A DNA stretch of 64,000 nt, taken from assembly GCA_020629135.1 (NCBI GenBank), contig JAHDDX010000002.1, positions 22,418-86,417 of the forward strand, in the 5' to 3' direction. The position numbers and the translations under genes are program-made. This document shows positions 62,779-64,000 of the stretch, one piece after another (positions within the stretch are counted from its first letter, which is position 1; every line of letters starts with the position of its first letter). The notes below the pieces were generated by a model. It searched no databases, had not been told where the DNA came from, and saw nothing but the letters and a program-made list of their open reading frames with translations. This DNA comes from Hellea sp. GTDB taxonomy: Bacteria; Pseudomonadota; Alphaproteobacteria; Caulobacterales; Maricaulaceae.

Positions 62779-63099
62779 TTATTCGGAAACGAGCACGACA
62801 AGCGCGTGCTCGGAATAAACCTTCAGATCATCGGGAAACGAATAAAAGAAATATCCATCAACGCCTGGCGAAGAACTGGGGGCGTCAAAATTTGATCCAA
62901 TTATACCGCTTTCAGACACGGCCGTAGGTGCTACTAAATGGACCAAATCATCTTCAGAGAAGTTCTTTAAAACGACCGAATTATCCTCAGATGTAATAAG
63001 GTCATTCAAAAACAAAACCGTGCCATCAATAGCGTCCAAATCGCCGCCAAAGTCTGGCGACGTCATCTGGAATGGAAAATCGACAATTTCAACTGTCAT
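62779..63099 (-). CDS. Acidic small protein, unknown
   Basis: 106 residues, very acidic, with no signal peptide or known motif. Starts MTVEIVDFPFQM and ends ALVVLVSE; Asp/Ser-rich turns suggest a beta fold. Convergent with cpaA, 2 nt from its stop. No ribosome site worth noting. Function cannot be assigned. Confidence 0.55.
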   Translation of the reverse strand: MTVEIVDFPFQMTSPDFGGDLDAIDGTVLFLNDLITSEDNSVVLKNFSEDDLVHLVAPTAVSESGIIGSNFDAPSSSPGVDGYFFYSFPDDLKVYSEHALVVLVSE

Positions 63100-63147
63100 A
63101 GTCTAAACCGTCGCGAGTTAGCCCCAATGCCCGCGGCACTCCTCTAT

Positions 63148-63948
63148 TTATAGTTCAAGTTTCGACAAGGCGTCTGAATAACAGGCGCAATGTGTAATCG
63201 AACGTTCATCCATAATCTTAGATTTTGCAAAGCCGATCGCAATTCCACATTCGGTTTTGGTAAAGGCTGCCAGATTAAACGTATTGCTTGTGCTCGAAAT
63301 AGCAGTTTCAGACGCGTATACTGATGCGGCTTTATCCATTCGAGACGATAGCTCAGCCGTAAGTGTGCCGAAATCATTGACATTCATCAAAGACGCGCCG
63401 CGGCCAGACGTACAGACACCAATGTTATCGGCATAGCTCCGCGAGGCCGGTGGTGGAGGCGGTGGCGGTGGGGTATCAACCGTAATCGACACTAGACCGT
63501 TTACAGATGTTGAAACCCGTCGATTTAGCTGCTCACGATTTTCAGTTTGAACAGCAAGTTCATTCTCACCACGGCTGATCACGGTCTGCATTTGAGCTGG
63601 ACTTACCCCGTTTTGGATCAAAAAGTTTTCAACGGCACGCGCACGACGCATTGCCAGATCATCATTATATTCATTAGATCCGACCGCATCCGTATGGCCA
63701 GCCAAGTTAACTTTGGCATTTGTATTGTCATTTAACCATCTGGCCTGTTGGGCCAATACGACAGCGGCTTCGTCAGTGATATTGTCCTTATCAAATCCGA
63801 AATAAACAACAGTTGTTGCATTCGCTTCCAGACTTGCCTGCAATTGTGCAGACACGTCCTGTGTGGTCACCGTTTGCGCAACAGCTGTCGCGCTCATGGC
63901 GATAGTGCTCGCTAAAACGATCGTGGTTAACTTCAAAGTTTTTCTCAT
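63148..63948 (-). CDS. OmpA-domain envelope protein with C-terminal extension
   Basis: 266 residues. Signal peptide MRKTLKLTTIVLASTIAMSATAVA. The OmpA/MotB peptidoglycan-binding domain (about 45-150) has VYFGFDKDNITDEA, LAGHTDAVGSNEYN and LAMRRARAVENFL, including the conserved Asp and Arg. A polyproline run (PPPPPPPP) then leads to a C-terminal domain with three Cys (VCTSG, TECGIA, HCACY). Domain order is unusual: OmpA first, no beta-barrel. It probably bridges peptidoglycan and another envelope component. Confidence 0.82.
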   Translation of the reverse strand: MRKTLKLTTIVLASTIAMSATAVAQTVTTQDVSAQLQASLEANATTVVYFGFDKDNITDEAAVVLAQQARWLNDNTNAKVNLAGHTDAVGSNEYNDDLAMRRARAVENFLIQNGVSPAQMQTVISRGENELAVQTENREQLNRRVSTSVNGLVSITVDTPPPPPPPPASRSYADNIGVCTSGRGASLMNVNDFGTLTAELSSRMDKAASVYASETAISSTSNTFNLAAFTKTECGIAIGFAKSKIMDERSITHCACYSDALSKLEL

Positions 63949-64000
63949 GGCCCCTACTCCCTTAAGCCCCGGTTATTGAATTCGCCAACATCATCAGATG

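Overview
The window reads as a chromosomal segment of an alphaproteobacterium, most likely a marine member of the Caulobacterales/Maricaulales group. Lineage markers are an RcdA-like DUF1465 protein, a TrcR-like DUF1013 protein, a TacA-like sigma-54 activator, a perfect CtrA box in front of a Flp pilin gene, a three-gene pntAA-pntAB-pntB transhydrogenase with its aa3-oxidase subunit IV-like neighbour, a COQ9 protein and an Oar-like TonB receptor. I see no rRNA, tRNA, CRISPR array, insertion sequence or prophage. Genes are tightly packed, with many 4-nt start/stop overlaps and several tail-to-tail overlaps.

Layout. 1-4 kb: the glyoxylate bypass (aceB-aceA, minus strand) faces a RamB/PrpR/ScfR-type regulator across an AT-rich region with repeated TTGTAAA boxes. 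4-7.3 kb: an unrecognised gene pair and a large secreted zinc protease. 7.4-10 kb: NAD salvage from nicotinamide (nadM-Nudix and nadV), with two hairpins that share the same loop. 10-16.3 kb: small lipoproteins and membrane proteins, the tRNA hydroxylase TrhO, a lipoprotein peptidase, a GST and a YbaY-like repeat protein. 16.3-20.8 kb: a TonB-dependent receptor, a candidate structured small RNA, a Kbp-like BON-LysM protein and a VOC protein. 20.9-26.3 kb: a 43-residue membrane peptide gene, a Ca2+/cation antiporter, a PTPS-like protein with a FolM-like reductase, uvrC, and two tandem CDP-alcohol phosphatidyltransferases.

26.3-35.4 kb: ilvE, an OmpR/EnvZ-type two-component pair, rcdA with DUF1192 divergent from trcR, an SDR, two YdcH-like proteins, a diguanylate cyclase, purE-purK and COQ9. 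35.4-44.6 kb: an ABC exporter, a DksA-like protein, a SoxR-controlled VOC gene with a textbook overspaced MerR-type promoter, an M43 protease, an alpha/beta hydrolase and the transhydrogenase operon. 44.7-50.8 kb: the TacA-like regulator followed by an LbtU-like porin, malate dehydrogenase and a PAP2-family membrane enzyme.

51-62.8 kb is a near-complete tad/cpa locus for Flp-type pili: pilin, cpaB, cpaC, a small lipoprotein where cpaD is expected, tadG, two tadE-like genes, cpaE, cpaF, tadB, tadC, tadD and the prepilin peptidase. The pilin gene carries the CtrA box, so pilus production is probably tied to the cell cycle. The window ends with a small acidic protein and an OmpA-domain protein of unusual domain order.

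I found no single spectacular new system. The best candidates for undescribed biology are the structured RNA near 19.8 kb, the twin-loop hairpins of the nad operon, the promoter/leader arrangement between rcdA and trcR, the SoxR-VOC module, and the unrecognised gene pair at 4 kb.
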